Position numbers and translations under genes: made by a program. The notes below the pieces were generated by a model. The model was not told where the DNA came from. It made no database searches and worked only from the letters and a program-made list of their open reading frames with translations. This document shows, one piece after another, positions 47,200 through 56,824 of a stretch of 64,000 bases of DNA. Each line of letters begins with the position of its first letter. Positions within the stretch are counted from its first letter, which is position 1. Source of the stretch: a virus; the IMG/VR virus record IMGVR_UViG_3300028392_000060, positions 1-64,000 of that record, one strand, 5' to 3'.

Positions 47200-48772
47200 T
47201 TTAACTATAGATGACAGTATTGACGATGATGAGAGTGGAATTACAGTTAAGTTAGATGCTCCATCTCATACAGTAGAGCATGATTTTAATGATCCATTTA
47301 ATGCTCCGTGGGAAGATATTAGAAAAGCAGAAGGTTTAAGTCCTAATTTTCGCAGACAAGCATCAAGACTTGAAAAGTCATTTGTGGGGCAGGGTGATGC
47401 AAAATCTAAAAAGCTTGATCCACTTGATTTAACAGGTTATTCTTTATTCCAAATTGTTCAACCACCATACAATGTTCTTTACTTAGCACAATTATATGAT
47501 GTGTCTCCATATCATCATTCTGCTGTTAATGCTAAAGCAGCAAATGTCGTGGGTTTAGGATATAAATTTGAAAATACATGGAGCACAACTTCTAAAATTG
47601 AAGAAGTTATGGATACTCCAAAAAAACTTGATAAGCTACGTTCAAAAATTGAGGGGTTAAAAGAACAGTTAAGAAACTATTTAGAATCACTTAATTCAGA
47701 TGATTCATTTACAGAAACAATGAAAAAGATTTTTATTGATTTAGAATCAACTGGTAATGCATACATGGAAGTTGGTCGGATGACAAATGGAAAGATTGGT
47801 TATATTGGCCATGTTCCTACAACCACTATGCGTATCCGCCGTCATCGTGATGGTTTTGTACAAGTTGTTTATAACCGCTATACATTTTTTAGAAACTTTG
47901 GAGATACTGAAACTCCAGATCAAATAGGTACAGATCCACAACCAAATGAAATAATTCATTTTAAAGTATTTACTCCTTCAAATACATATTATGGAGTGCC
48001 AGATGTTCTTTCTGCAAAAAATGCAGTTGCAGGAGATGAATTTGCACAGCGTTTTAACTTAGATTATTTTGAAAATAAAGCTGTTCCACGTTATATTATT
48101 ACAGTAAAGGGAGCAAAACTTACTGCTGATTCAGAGCGTAAATTGCTTGAATTTTTTCAAACAGGATTAAAGGGAAGAAATCATAGAACTCTTTATATTC
48201 CATTGCCTTCAGATGGAGAACAAGGTCGTGTTGAGTTTAATATGGAACCAATTGAAGCTGGTATTCAAGACTCATCATTTAGAAATTATGCTGTAGAAAA
48301 TAGAGATCGTATTCTTCTTTCTCATCGGGTTCCAGTATCAAAGCTGGGAATGCCAGCAAATGTATCATTGGCAAATGCTAAAGATGCAGATAAAACATTT
48401 AAAGAACAAGTTTGTCGTCCACGTCAAGAAGAACTTGAGTTTAAAATTAATTTGATTATTAGAGAATTTACAGATGCATTTGTTTTAAGATTTAATGAAC
48501 TTGCACTTACAGATGAAGAAACTCAATCACGAATTGATGATCGTTATCTTAAAGATCAAGTTATTACTCCTAACGAAGTTCGTCAACGTCGTGGAATGGC
48601 TCCCCTTGAAGGCGGAGATGCGGTTCTTGTTCTTAATCCAAAACAACTACAAGATGCAGCCTCTGATGCAAGTGGAAATAAAACTCGTGATCAAAATAGA
48701 ACTTTAAATGCTCCAGATAAGATGGGAACTGCCCGTAATGCTAAGGGCGAAGGACGGCAAGAAGGAAATTAA
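47192..48772 (+). CDS. portal protein (PBSX/HK97-like)
   Basis: 526 residues starting at TTG. S-P-Y-H-H-S-A-V-N-A-K near residue 108, G-N-A-Y-M-E-V near 187, I-I-H-F-K-V-F-T-P near 252, and R-V-P-V-S-K-L-G-M near 380 match PBSX-type portals. Forms the dodecameric DNA channel at the capsid vertex. No terminase gene precedes it in the window. Confidence 0.88.
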   Translation: MANLTIDDSIDDDESGITVKLDAPSHTVEHDFNDPFNAPWEDIRKAEGLSPNFRRQASRLEKSFVGQGDAKSKKLDPLDLTGYSLFQIVQPPYNVLYLAQLYDVSPYHHSAVNAKAANVVGLGYKFENTWSTTSKIEEVMDTPKKLDKLRSKIEGLKEQLRNYLESLNSDDSFTETMKKIFIDLESTGNAYMEVGRMTNGKIGYIGHVPTTTMRIRRHRDGFVQVVYNRYTFFRNFGDTETPDQIGTDPQPNEIIHFKVFTPSNTYYGVPDVLSAKNAVAGDEFAQRFNLDYFENKAVPRYIITVKGAKLTADSERKLLEFFQTGLKGRNHRTLYIPLPSDGEQGRVEFNMEPIEAGIQDSSFRNYAVENRDRILLSHRVPVSKLGMPANVSLANAKDADKTFKEQVCRPRQEELEFKINLIIREFTDAFVLRFNELALTDEETQSRIDDRYLKDQVITPNEVRQRRGMAPLEGGDAVLVLNPKQLQDAASDASGNKTRDQNRTLNAPDKMGTARNAKGEGRQEGN

Positions 48773-48774
48773 AA

Positions 48775-49641
48775 ATGGCAACAGGACTAGATGTTTTAAA
48801 TGTTGCCAGAACACAAATAGGCTTTGTTGAAGGCCCAAATAATGAAAGTCCTTATGGAACATGGTTTGGAATCCCAAATCAACCTTATTGCGCTATGGGA
48901 ATTAGTTGGTGTTTTGCACAAGTTGGTTTATCACATTTAGTTGCGGGACAAACAATAAAGGGATTTGCTTCTTGTCAAGTTGGGTTAAGTTGGTTTCAAC
49001 GTCAAGGTAAAGTTGTAAACAAATTTCAAGGACAACCAGGAGATATTGTATTTTTTTCATTTTCAAATAACGGTCAGGCAGACCACGTAGAACTTCTTGA
49101 AGCGGCTTCTCCAAATGGAATAACAACTATTGGATTTAATACAAGCCCAGATCATGTAGATGGAAGCCAAAGCAATGGCGGTGGCTGTTATAGAAGACAT
49201 AGGCCGTATTTAAATGTTATTGCAATAGTAAGACCAGCCTATCCAGTATTGCTTAAACCAACAATTGCAGTTTCTAAAACTAAAAAAGCAACTGCAGGTG
49301 TTGCAACAACTGGAGCTTTAGTTGCGGGAGCAACAGGAGCAGTAACAACTGGACCTACATCTAGTTCACCTACTCCCACCCCCAGCCCTACTGTATGGGC
49401 CGCACCACCGTTTCCAATAGATAAAACTTCTTTTATAATTGGTGCAAAAAGTGATGCAGTATTGGCAGTAGAAATGGCTTTAGCAAAATCGGGTTTATTG
49501 CCTACAGAATATGTTGATGCTTTAATGGATGCACACACTGTATCTGCTTTAAAGAAATATGAAATTAAAAACCCTAAACTTGGCATCAAAGATGGGTCTG
49601 TAAATCAAAAAGTTTATGATGCATTAAAGGCAACAATATGA
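48775..49641 (+). CDS. endolysin: CHAP-like amidase plus C-terminal cell-wall domain
   Basis: 288 residues. Y-C-A-M-G-I-S-W-C (C39 as nucleophile) and A-D-H-V-E-L-L (H104) give a CHAP/NlpC-type catalytic domain. A Thr/Pro/Ser-rich linker (about 175-210) joins a C-terminal domain with A-V-L-A-V-E-M-A-L-A-K-S-G that resembles peptidoglycan-binding repeats. It lies unusually between portal and prohead protease. Confidence 0.78.
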   Translation: MATGLDVLNVARTQIGFVEGPNNESPYGTWFGIPNQPYCAMGISWCFAQVGLSHLVAGQTIKGFASCQVGLSWFQRQGKVVNKFQGQPGDIVFFSFSNNGQADHVELLEAASPNGITTIGFNTSPDHVDGSQSNGGGCYRRHRPYLNVIAIVRPAYPVLLKPTIAVSKTKKATAGVATTGALVAGATGAVTTGPTSSSPTPTPSPTVWAAPPFPIDKTSFIIGAKSDAVLAVEMALAKSGLLPTEYVDALMDAHTVSALKKYEIKNPKLGIKDGSVNQKVYDALKATI

Positions 49642-49988
49642 AGTTAAAACATCATTTTAAGTTTAATATATCAGATGCAAAACAGCTTGGAATCGCTCTT
49701 ATAAGCTCGTATGGAATGTGGGCAGCTACTGGGTTTCAAAAAAGCATTACAGGCTTAATGTATCCAATAATGGGGTTTGTTACTGGAGGTTTGGCTTCCC
49801 ACCATAGCACCTCTAGTCCAAATATTTTGCCAGAAAATCATATTGAAACCCCTTATGTAAACAATATAAATGATGGAAATAAAGGGTCTCCAATGACAAA
49901 TACAGAAATAAAAACATATGCTCCCGAAGTTGCGGATGTAAAAAAAGTCATTAAAATAAACAGCAATATTATAAAAAATATTAGTTAA
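49638..49988 (+). CDS. probable holin
   Basis: 116 residues; two hydrophobic segments (about 16-31 and 36-53), then a polar tail. It overlaps the endolysin stop (ATGA) and this pairing is the main reason for calling it a holin; no family motif seen. Confidence 0.5.
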   Translation: MKLKHHFKFNISDAKQLGIALISSYGMWAATGFQKSITGLMYPIMGFVTGGLASHHSTSSPNILPENHIETPYVNNINDGNKGSPMTNTEIKTYAPEVADVKKVIKINSNIIKNIS

Positions 49989-50030
49989 AATTATGAGTTA
50001 GTTATAAATCCTGCTATTATTTATTTACAT

Positions 50031-51467
50031 ATGGATATTCAAAAAACTTATTGGTCAAACAGCGAATCATCTATGGCTCTGGCTTTTCCTATTTCTAAGG
50101 TTAATAAGGAAAAGAGAACAGTCTCAGGTTTTGCATCCCTGGACAATTTAGATCGTCATGGAGATATTGTAACATCAGAAGCAAACAAAAAAGCTTTTGA
50201 AAGATTTAGAGGAAATATTCGTGAAATGCACGGACCAGTGGCAGTTGGTAAAATGCTTAATTTTAAAGAAGACAATTTTTTTGATCCAGAAACAAATAAA
50301 AAATATAATGGTATTTATGTAACTGCTTATATTTCAAAGGGCGCCCAAGATGCTTGGGAAAAAGTTCTTGATGGAACATATTCAGGATTTTCAATTGGTG
50401 GAAATATTGTTGATGCTAAAATGGAAAAATCTGATGATGGTTCAAATAAAGATCGCAGAGTAATTCATGATTATGATTTACATGAACTATCGCTAGTAGA
50501 TTCTCCAGCAAATCAACTTGCAAACTTTTTTTCTATTGAAAAAAATACAGATGGAAGTACTTTTGTAAAAGGTATGATTGCAGACGTTACATTAGAAAAT
50601 GTTTTTTGGTGTAAGCAAGATGAAATTGCTTCAACATCAAATGCAACAACAAAAGACTGCGTTGTATGCGATGCACAAATGATTAATATTGGTTGGGTAG
50701 AACAAGCAGATATTGAAAAGTTTGAAGCAATTGAAAAAGTAATTGATTCTTATTTTAAGAAAGATGATGCGCCAACATCAGCACATGAAGCAACAGAGAC
50801 AGCGTCTCCAGGTTTGGCGGGGAATGTAATTGATAGCAATGCTACAATTAATCTTTATCCCGATCAAAATAAAACAAAACAAAAAGTTACGTTTGATAAC
50901 GGACTTAAAAAGAGTGATGATATTTCACTCACAGAAGGAGGTAACAAAATGGCAGAAGATACAAATGCAGCAATTGAGAAGTCAATTGATGTAGAGACTC
51001 CAGCCGAAGAAGTTTCAATTGTTTCCGAAACTCCAGATGCTACACTTGAAAAAGCTGTAGAAATTTCAGAGGTTGAAGATACACTTGATTTAACAAAGAT
51101 GGTCACTGACCTCAAGACCTTCTTTGGTGAGTCTATTACAAAATCTAATGAGAACTATGCTACACACGCAGCAACAGTTCAAGATATGTACAACATTGTT
51201 AACGAAACTAGAGCTGAAATGGCTCGTTTGTCAAAGGGATATGAGGATATCTCAAAGTCAAATGAAGAAATCGTTGCAAAGTATGAAGCATTAAATAAGT
51301 CAGTAACTGATATGTTCGGAAAAATTGAGTATGTTGATCATGCTTTAAAGAACTTTGAAGCAGCTACTGCAGTACAGAAGTCCGTTGGGGTACAAGCTCC
51401 AATGGGTCAAACAAAACCAAAACAAAGTGTATGGCAAGGTGCTTTCCTCAGTGCTTCAAACATATAA
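50031..51467 (+). CDS. XkdF-like prohead protease fused to scaffold
   Basis: 478 residues. N-terminal protease: V-S-G-F-A-S-L-D-N-L-D-R-H-G-D near residue 33, M-H-G-P-V-A-V-G-K, G-F-S-I-G-G, and D-L-H-E-L-S-L-V-D-S-P-A-N. The H and S residues fit XkdF/S78-type serine proteases. The C-terminal half is coiled coil (about 360-450), a scaffold, ending K-Q-S-V-W-Q-G-A-F. An internal start at 50949 probably makes free scaffold. Confidence 0.82.
   Translation: MDIQKTYWSNSESSMALAFPISKVNKEKRTVSGFASLDNLDRHGDIVTSEANKKAFERFRGNIREMHGPVAVGKMLNFKEDNFFDPETNKKYNGIYVTAYISKGAQDAWEKVLDGTYSGFSIGGNIVDAKMEKSDDGSNKDRRVIHDYDLHELSLVDSPANQLANFFSIEKNTDGSTFVKGMIADVTLENVFWCKQDEIASTSNATTKDCVVCDAQMINIGWVEQADIEKFEAIEKVIDSYFKKDDAPTSAHEATETASPGLAGNVIDSNATINLYPDQNKTKQKVTFDNGLKKSDDISLTEGGNKMAEDTNAAIEKSIDVETPAEEVSIVSETPDATLEKAVEISEVEDTLDLTKMVTDLKTFFGESITKSNENYATHAATVQDMYNIVNETRAEMARLSKGYEDISKSNEEIVAKYEALNKSVTDMFGKIEYVDHALKNFEAATAVQKSVGVQAPMGQTKPKQSVWQGAFLSASNI
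50949..51467 (+). CDS. nested capsid scaffold protein (internal start)
   Basis: In-frame ATG 50949, preceded by AAGGAGGT with six-base spacing, gives a 172-residue coiled-coil product. Same arrangement as lambda C/Nu3. The SD here is better than that of the full-length gene, so the short form may dominate. Confidence 0.7.
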   Translation: MAEDTNAAIEKSIDVETPAEEVSIVSETPDATLEKAVEISEVEDTLDLTKMVTDLKTFFGESITKSNENYATHAATVQDMYNIVNETRAEMARLSKGYEDISKSNEEIVAKYEALNKSVTDMFGKIEYVDHALKNFEAATAVQKSVGVQAPMGQTKPKQSVWQGAFLSASNI

Positions 51468-51501
51468 AAAAATATAAAAAAACAAGGTGGTGAAATAATA
51501 A

Positions 51502-52650
51502 ATGAGTAATGAACTTCTACAAAAAGTCATTGATACAACAAATCTTGGTTCTTCAGCTGTTAACGCTTCTGGCGATTCATCTAACCTCTCTGGTAATGGT
51601 TTACTATATCCAGATCAGGCTAATCGTTTCCTAGATTACATGTGGGATGCTACGATTCTTGCTAAGGCAGCTCGTACAATCCGTATGCGTTCAAACACAA
51701 CCGAAATTGATCGTGTTGCAGTTGGACAACGTATCATGACAGTTGCACAGGAAGATAATCCACGTAATTTCGTGGCAAGTGGAGATAGCTATACAAATGC
51801 TAATTCTACAACTTTCTCTGCACAAAATGCAACATTCAACAAGGTTTCGCTTACTACTCGTAAGCTACGTCTTGACTGGGAACTTTCAGCAGAATCTCTA
51901 GAAGATAACGTTGAGGGTCCAGATCTTGAAGATCACATTGCACGTCTTATGGCTACCCAAGCTGGTAACGATATTGAGGATACCCTTATTAACGGTACTG
52001 GTTCTGGTAGTGGTTTGATGTCAGCATTTGCAGGCTTCCGTTCACTAGCATTAAGCAACGCACACGTTGTTGATGCTGCTGGATATGGACTTGACAAAAC
52101 AATTTTCAACCAAGCAATTAAGACTTTGCCTCGTAAGTACAAGCAACGTCGTAACCAACTACGTTTCTTCACAGGATCTAACTTGGTACAGGACTACTTG
52201 TTCAACTTGACAGCCAACGCTGGTAACGGAAACCCATTTGATATCGCTTCAGGTATCATTCGTGGTGATGTTGCTGCTAACGATGGTGGTCCAGGCACAG
52301 TAACTCCGTTTGCCTTTGGCATTCCAGTTATCAACGTTCCTTTGATTGATGAGACTCGTGCGGGAGATTATTCTTCTCCTTCAGGATCACACGGTGATGT
52401 CCACTTGACATTCCCACAAAACTTCATTATTGGTATCAAGCGTGATGTAACAGTCTATCGTTTGTTCCAGCCAAAGAAGGACACAATTGAATACACTCTA
52501 TTCATTCGTGTCGGTTGCGTAATGGAAAACTACGATGCACACGTTATCGTTAAAAACGTTAAGGTTGCAGGTTCAGTATCTAGCATTACATTTGGAACTC
52601 CATATAATGGTTCAAATGTAACTGGTGGAACTAACGGAAATACATACTAA
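51502..52650 (+). CDS. major capsid protein (HK97 fold)
   Basis: 382 residues. Landmarks of HK97-type MCPs: S-L-T-T-R-K-L-R-L-D-W-E-L-S-A-E-S-L-E-D near residue 113, an E-loop/spine region, G-S-G-L-M-S-A-F, and a C-terminal R-L-F-Q-P-K-K-D-T. Codon use is GC-richer, with many AAG/AAC/GTT codons, as expected for a highly expressed gene. Extended SD AAGGTGGTGA. Followed by a strong terminator. Confidence 0.88.
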   Translation: MSNELLQKVIDTTNLGSSAVNASGDSSNLSGNGLLYPDQANRFLDYMWDATILAKAARTIRMRSNTTEIDRVAVGQRIMTVAQEDNPRNFVASGDSYTNANSTTFSAQNATFNKVSLTTRKLRLDWELSAESLEDNVEGPDLEDHIARLMATQAGNDIEDTLINGTGSGSGLMSAFAGFRSLALSNAHVVDAAGYGLDKTIFNQAIKTLPRKYKQRRNQLRFFTGSNLVQDYLFNLTANAGNGNPFDIASGIIRGDVAANDGGPGTVTPFAFGIPVINVPLIDETRAGDYSSPSGSHGDVHLTFPQNFIIGIKRDVTVYRLFQPKKDTIEYTLFIRVGCVMENYDAHVIVKNVKVAGSVSSITFGTPYNGSNVTGGTNGNTY

Positions 52651-52668
52651 TTTTTAATTAGTTGCAAG

Positions 52669-52698
52669 CGTAAGGGAGATAGAAATATCTCCCTTACG
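52669..52698 (+). terminator. terminator after the major capsid gene
   Basis: Perfect 13-bp stem with a GAAA tetraloop (52669-52681 with 52686-52698), followed by TATTTTCT. Confidence 0.92.
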
Positions 52699-52737
52699 TA
52701 TTTTCTGATATAATAAACAATGACGAGAGGAAGTCAA

Positions 52738-53136
52738 ATGTCATTTACAGATCTAAAAATTACAGAATTAAGAAAAGTTGCAGATTCTTTTGCTATTGAT
52801 GCTAAAGAATTAAAAACAAAACAAGAAATTATTGCAATTCTTGAAGAAGAAGGAATTAGCTATCAAATGTATGCTAAGTTTAATAAAGCTGAAAAAGAAG
52901 AAATTAAAGTTCCTGAAAATGAAAAGAAAAAGAGAGAGCAAAAAATTATGAAAACAGCAAATCAGATTTTAGTAAGAATGGTTAGAGATAATCATTCATA
53001 TCAAACAGGTGGATATGAATTTACACAAGAACATCCATTTGTTGCCATGTCAGAAACAGATGCTCAAAGAATTTTTGATACTCAAGAGGGATTTCGCATA
53101 GCGACCCCTAGAGAAGCTCAAGAATACTACGCATAA
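52738..53136 (+). CDS. Rho-N/SAP-like domain protein, head-associated
   Basis: 132 residues from ATG 52738 (GAGAGGA upstream; ATG 52720 is close behind an extended TGA-TATAAT at 52706-52714 and could be a leaderless start). L-K-I-T-E-L-R-K-V-A-D ... K-T-K-Q-E-I-I-A-I-L is a Rho-N/SAP-type helix-extended-loop-helix; the C-terminal part may bind the capsid. Confidence 0.65.
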   Translation: MSFTDLKITELRKVADSFAIDAKELKTKQEIIAILEEEGISYQMYAKFNKAEKEEIKVPENEKKKREQKIMKTANQILVRMVRDNHSYQTGGYEFTQEHPFVAMSETDAQRIFDTQEGFRIATPREAQEYYA

Positions 53137-53159
53137 AAAATAAATAGGGGGTGTTGTAA

Positions 53160-54116
53160 TTGCAAACAATCAACACAAATAGTCAAGTAAAGATTTATCT
53201 GCGAGTATACAAAGATGGAGTTCTATCTCAAGTAGATTCTGCAACAAATCCTACTTTATCAATTTTTAATGCTGATAGCGATACAAATGCAATTACAAAT
53301 TTTTCATCTTTAAATTCTATTAATGAAGCCCCTTCAGGAGTATATTCTTATCTTTTAACCCCCGCTATAACTAATATAAACAGAATCTTAGAAGTAAGAT
53401 GGTCTTATATCATTGGCGGGGTTACAACAACTCAAACAGATTATTATCAAGTTGAAACTCCATATGCTACAATTTCAGAAGTTGTTGATTTTCTTCAATT
53501 TGGGTCAGATCCAGCAAGTTTAAATTATGTTGACTCAAACAGTATAATCAATGCAGAAAAAGTCGCCAGAACCATCGTAGAGGGCTATACAGGTATAAAA
53601 TTTTATACATACTATGGAAGTCAAGAAGCTCATGCAATTGGCGCTAATACAATTCAATTAACAGAAAAAATGTTAACAGTTGATAAAATGTATGAAAATC
53701 AAATTCTTGTATATGATGGAACGCAAAACCCTGTATACGATACATTTGGTTACAATACGGAAATCAGTCCTAGCGGATATCAATTAAGAATTTGGTACCC
53801 CGCCTTCCCTACTGGCTGGAATAATGAAATGGATCCTACTATTTATGAAGCGGGACGTTTTAGGGATAATTATCTTTATAAATTTGTAGGGCAAATTGGT
53901 TATAAGTATGTTCCAGAAGATATTAAATTGGCGACTATGCTTTTAATCAATGATGTTCTTTCAAATGATTACAATTGGAGGAATAAATATTTGTCAAAAG
54001 TTAACCTAAGCGAAATTTCATTTGAAATGGCTAAAGGTGCTTTTAATGGTACAGGAAATATTACAGTTGATAATATTCTTGATCAATATCGTAAAACAAA
54101 TATTGTTATCATTTAA
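53160..54116 (+). CDS. head-tail adaptor
   Basis: 318 residues starting at TTG with AGGGGGTG upstream. N-terminal Ig-like domain (about 1-100), then a helical gp6/gp15-type connector domain with A-R-T-I-V-E-G-Y-T-G near residue 138 and late A-T-M-L-L-I-N-D-V-L. Position after the capsid gene supports the call. Confidence 0.72.
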   Translation: MQTINTNSQVKIYLRVYKDGVLSQVDSATNPTLSIFNADSDTNAITNFSSLNSINEAPSGVYSYLLTPAITNINRILEVRWSYIIGGVTTTQTDYYQVETPYATISEVVDFLQFGSDPASLNYVDSNSIINAEKVARTIVEGYTGIKFYTYYGSQEAHAIGANTIQLTEKMLTVDKMYENQILVYDGTQNPVYDTFGYNTEISPSGYQLRIWYPAFPTGWNNEMDPTIYEAGRFRDNYLYKFVGQIGYKYVPEDIKLATMLLINDVLSNDYNWRNKYLSKVNLSEISFEMAKGAFNGTGNITVDNILDQYRKTNIVII

Positions 54117-54574
54117 TGTTTAATAAAAATTATTCAAATTCATTTGTAGGGTCAGTTTTGAATATGTCTGCTGATATATATACACAACAAAATACACAAG
54201 ATCCAGATACGGGGGCTATAAAGCGTTCCTGGGTATATTCAAAAACTATACAATGTAAAATTTCTCCTGTTAAAATAAAAGGCGCCTCAACTAGAACCGA
54301 TAATAAAAGTTTTGGGAATACATCTGATTTAAATTATAATGAAAAAATACAACTAAAAATGTATTGTTTTGAATTATTAAGTAAGCGTTCACGCATTGAA
54401 AATATTCGTACAAGCAATAATGCTCCAATTTTTATTGAAATTGATAAAATAAATAATCCAGATACTAAGTTTGAAGTTACAGGCTCCCATGCTGTTATGG
54501 ACCCATTTGGAAAAATTGCTTATTACGAAACATCTCTTTTAAGAACCGAGTTACAAGATGACTCTCAAGCTTGA
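54116..54574 (+). CDS. putative head-tail stopper
   Basis: 152 residues; begins with a Tyr/Asn/Ser-rich segment, then Y-T-Q-Q-N-T-Q-D-P-D-T-G-A-I-K-R-S-W like the opening of gp16-type stoppers. Overlaps both neighbours. Called mainly from position. Confidence 0.55.
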   Translation: MFNKNYSNSFVGSVLNMSADIYTQQNTQDPDTGAIKRSWVYSKTIQCKISPVKIKGASTRTDNKSFGNTSDLNYNEKIQLKMYCFELLSKRSRIENIRTSNNAPIFIEIDKINNPDTKFEVTGSHAVMDPFGKIAYYETSLLRTELQDDSQA

Positions 54575-55277
54575 AATTGACACAAAACAATTAGTTAATG
54601 AACTTAGCGGTTTAGTTGTTGGGCTAGAAGAACTTACAAAGCCAACAGTATTATCTGAAATATCTAAAGCAGTATTTTCAATTACTGGAGAAAGATTTAT
54701 GTTGGCTGCCGATAATTATGCAAGATTAAATCCTAAAAAAATGCATCATGTTTATGAATGGGGCGGTATTGGTAGACCTACATCAAGACTTTTTGTTTTA
54801 GAAAGAAGTCAAATTATTTATGGAAATCTTATAATTTCTGCAAATTTTTTGCCATCTAGGATACCAGTTCCAATTAACCCTGAGTTGTTACAACCTGGCA
54901 GAACTGGGAAAATTGTATCTAGAAAAAATATATTTAGAAATAAAGCAGAAATTATGGAAAGAGGAACTCCTGTTTCTTTTTCTGCAAAAAGAGTATTAGC
55001 TTTTATGGGAAATGATGGAATAGCTTTTATATCACCAGGAACACAAGTTAACATTTTACATCCAGGTGGCATAAATACAACAAATTCATTTACAAAATAT
55101 TTAGTTGAATGGTATACTAAAAAGGGTAATGTTATAATGGAATCTTCTGGATTTTATGAAAAATTATCTAATAACGTAGCTTTAGCATTAAGTTCTAATA
55201 AACCTAATATTTCTACAGTACGTGCAGCAGTTACAAAAATTGTAAATCAAATTGATTTGGGAGTAATTATAAAATGA
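54558..55277 (+). CDS. putative HK97-gp10-like tail completion protein
   Basis: 239 residues, basic. Helical N-terminus, then H-V-Y-E-W-G-G-I-G-R-P near residue 59 and a strand-rich C-terminal half. Order in the module fits the gp10-like slot. Confidence 0.55.
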   Translation: MTLKLEIDTKQLVNELSGLVVGLEELTKPTVLSEISKAVFSITGERFMLAADNYARLNPKKMHHVYEWGGIGRPTSRLFVLERSQIIYGNLIISANFLPSRIPVPINPELLQPGRTGKIVSRKNIFRNKAEIMERGTPVSFSAKRVLAFMGNDGIAFISPGTQVNILHPGGINTTNSFTKYLVEWYTKKGNVIMESSGFYEKLSNNVALALSSNKPNISTVRAAVTKIVNQIDLGVIIK

Positions 55278-55801
55278 CAACAGATTATTCAAGAGTTGCG
55301 GTATTTGATGTAAGAAATGCTATGTGGGCATCTCTTCAAAGTGCGGGAATTTTAAATAGCAATGACTATATTGCAGAAGGCTTTACAACACCATTAATTC
55401 CAATTATTCCATCTCAACAAGTTCCAGAATTTAATAATTTATTACCAGGTAAAACATATATGACATACGATATAGTCCAAAAAAATTATGGCAGTCAATG
55501 GTGGATTTCAGAAGAAACCATGGTTATGCAAATAATTTCAAGAAGTAATTCTCAAATTCTTACAATAATTAATTTTCTTACAGACCTAGTTAGAAGATAT
55601 GAGCTTTCAGCAATTGATGTAAATTCTGCAGCTAGTTCTTCAGCAAGTCCATTTAAATTTCTTTATTTTAGGCTAGAATCAGCAAATCCCGTTCAACCTT
55701 TTATAGATGAAGGTGGATTTATGAGCGGGGACTTCGCATTTGTTTATACATATACCCGTCAAGTAGATGAAGGAATATCAAATACTGGTAAATATATCTA
55801 A
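55274..55801 (+). CDS. putative tail terminator
   Basis: 175 residues: D-Y-S-R-V-A-V-F-D-V-R-N-A, then alpha/beta sequence with F-L-T-D-L-V-R-R-Y and F-A-F-V-Y-T-Y-T-R. Lies directly before the major tail gene, where the tail terminator is usual. Confidence 0.58.
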   Translation: MTTDYSRVAVFDVRNAMWASLQSAGILNSNDYIAEGFTTPLIPIIPSQQVPEFNNLLPGKTYMTYDIVQKNYGSQWWISEETMVMQIISRSNSQILTIINFLTDLVRRYELSAIDVNSAASSSASPFKFLYFRLESANPVQPFIDEGGFMSGDFAFVYTYTRQVDEGISNTGKYI

Positions 55802-55803
55802 AT

Positions 55804-55831
55804 TTGACTTATTAGGTTTTAATGATATGAT
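55804..55831 (+). promoter_or_regulatory. possible promoter for the major tail gene
   Basis: TTGACT, 16 bp, TATGAT, just after the stop at 55801. Confidence 0.4.
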
Positions 55832-55900
55832 TTTACATGAGGAAGCAAGTTGTCATCTTCTTTTGTTTTAATAAAATAAATAAGGTGGTGAAATAAATAA

Positions 55901-56719
55901 ATGGCTACAAATACTAAAAACGTAATCGTTGGTGCCGCAGCACTCTTTACTAGCGTTGGAAACAGCTCTAATAATTCAGGTCGTCCATCAACAAACCAAG
56001 CAGCTCTTTCAGCTTTAATGCCAGCAAATACATCTGCTCGCACAGCACTTCTTAATTCAAACACAGGTGCTGGAATAGGATACCGTGAAGTTGGTTACAC
56101 AACTACTGGTATTGAAATTTCATACGAACCATCATATGGTGAAGTAATGGTTGATCAACTTCTTGATGCAGCTCGTATTTTTAAGCAAACTCTTAAGGTA
56201 ATGCTAAAAACAGAACTAACAGAAGCAACTCTTGAAAACATGCAGTTTTCATGGGGTCAAATGGATAGCGTATATGTTGCTAATGCTAATAACTCAGTTG
56301 TTAACGTTCCAACATTGCTTAATAATGATTCTGCTGTTAACAGCACACCAGATACTCCAGCAGCAACATTAAATATTGCAGCAGGTGCTTTAGGTGATGC
56401 TCCAGTAGAGCGTGTATTAATTGCAGTTGGACAAGCTCCAGCACAAATTGGTACATCAGCAGCATTTAATGATCCAGCAGCTACAGGTTCAACACCAGTA
56501 GTTTCAGTTGGAACAGGTGCAAATACTACTGTTGCTCGCAATAAAGAGCGTGTATATGTTGCACGTCGTGTTGTTTCAATTGATACAACAATGCATTCTT
56601 TGAAGCGTGATTCAGCAACTGTGTTCCCAGTGAACTTCCGTTGTTTGCCTGATTCAGATGGATCTTATGCAGGTTCAGAATACGGTGTCGTTATTGACCG
56701 CGTATACGGAACATTCTAA
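55901..56719 (+). CDS. major tail protein
   Basis: 272 residues, beta-rich with T-T-G-I-E-I-S-Y-E-P near residue 67 and Ala/Asn/Val-rich loops, ending with T-V-F-P-V-N-F-R-C-L-P-D. Extended SD AAGGTGGTGA, own promoter region and a terminator directly after: the usual pattern for the abundant tail tube protein. Confidence 0.8.
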   Translation: MATNTKNVIVGAAALFTSVGNSSNNSGRPSTNQAALSALMPANTSARTALLNSNTGAGIGYREVGYTTTGIEISYEPSYGEVMVDQLLDAARIFKQTLKVMLKTELTEATLENMQFSWGQMDSVYVANANNSVVNVPTLLNNDSAVNSTPDTPAATLNIAAGALGDAPVERVLIAVGQAPAQIGTSAAFNDPAATGSTPVVSVGTGANTTVARNKERVYVARRVVSIDTTMHSLKRDSATVFPVNFRCLPDSDGSYAGSEYGVVIDRVYGTF

Positions 56720-56738
56720 AAAAACTTAATATATATTT

Positions 56739-56767
56739 CAGACCCCTGCCGAAAGGCGGGGGTTCTG
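56739..56767 (+). terminator. terminator after the major tail gene
   Basis: CAGACCCCTGCC, loop GAAA, GGCGGGGGTTCTG: a 12-pair stem with one bulge. Confidence 0.82.
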
Positions 56768-56770
56768 AGT

Positions 56771-56798
56771 TTGTTTATACTAATATTCTTGGTATAAT
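56771..56798 (+). promoter_or_regulatory. promoter for the tail assembly chaperone genes
   Basis: TTGTTT, 16 bp, TATAAT; start TTG 56825 follows with SD AAAGGAG. Confidence 0.45.
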
Positions 56799-56824
56799 TT
56801 AATTAATAACAAAGGAGCAATAAA

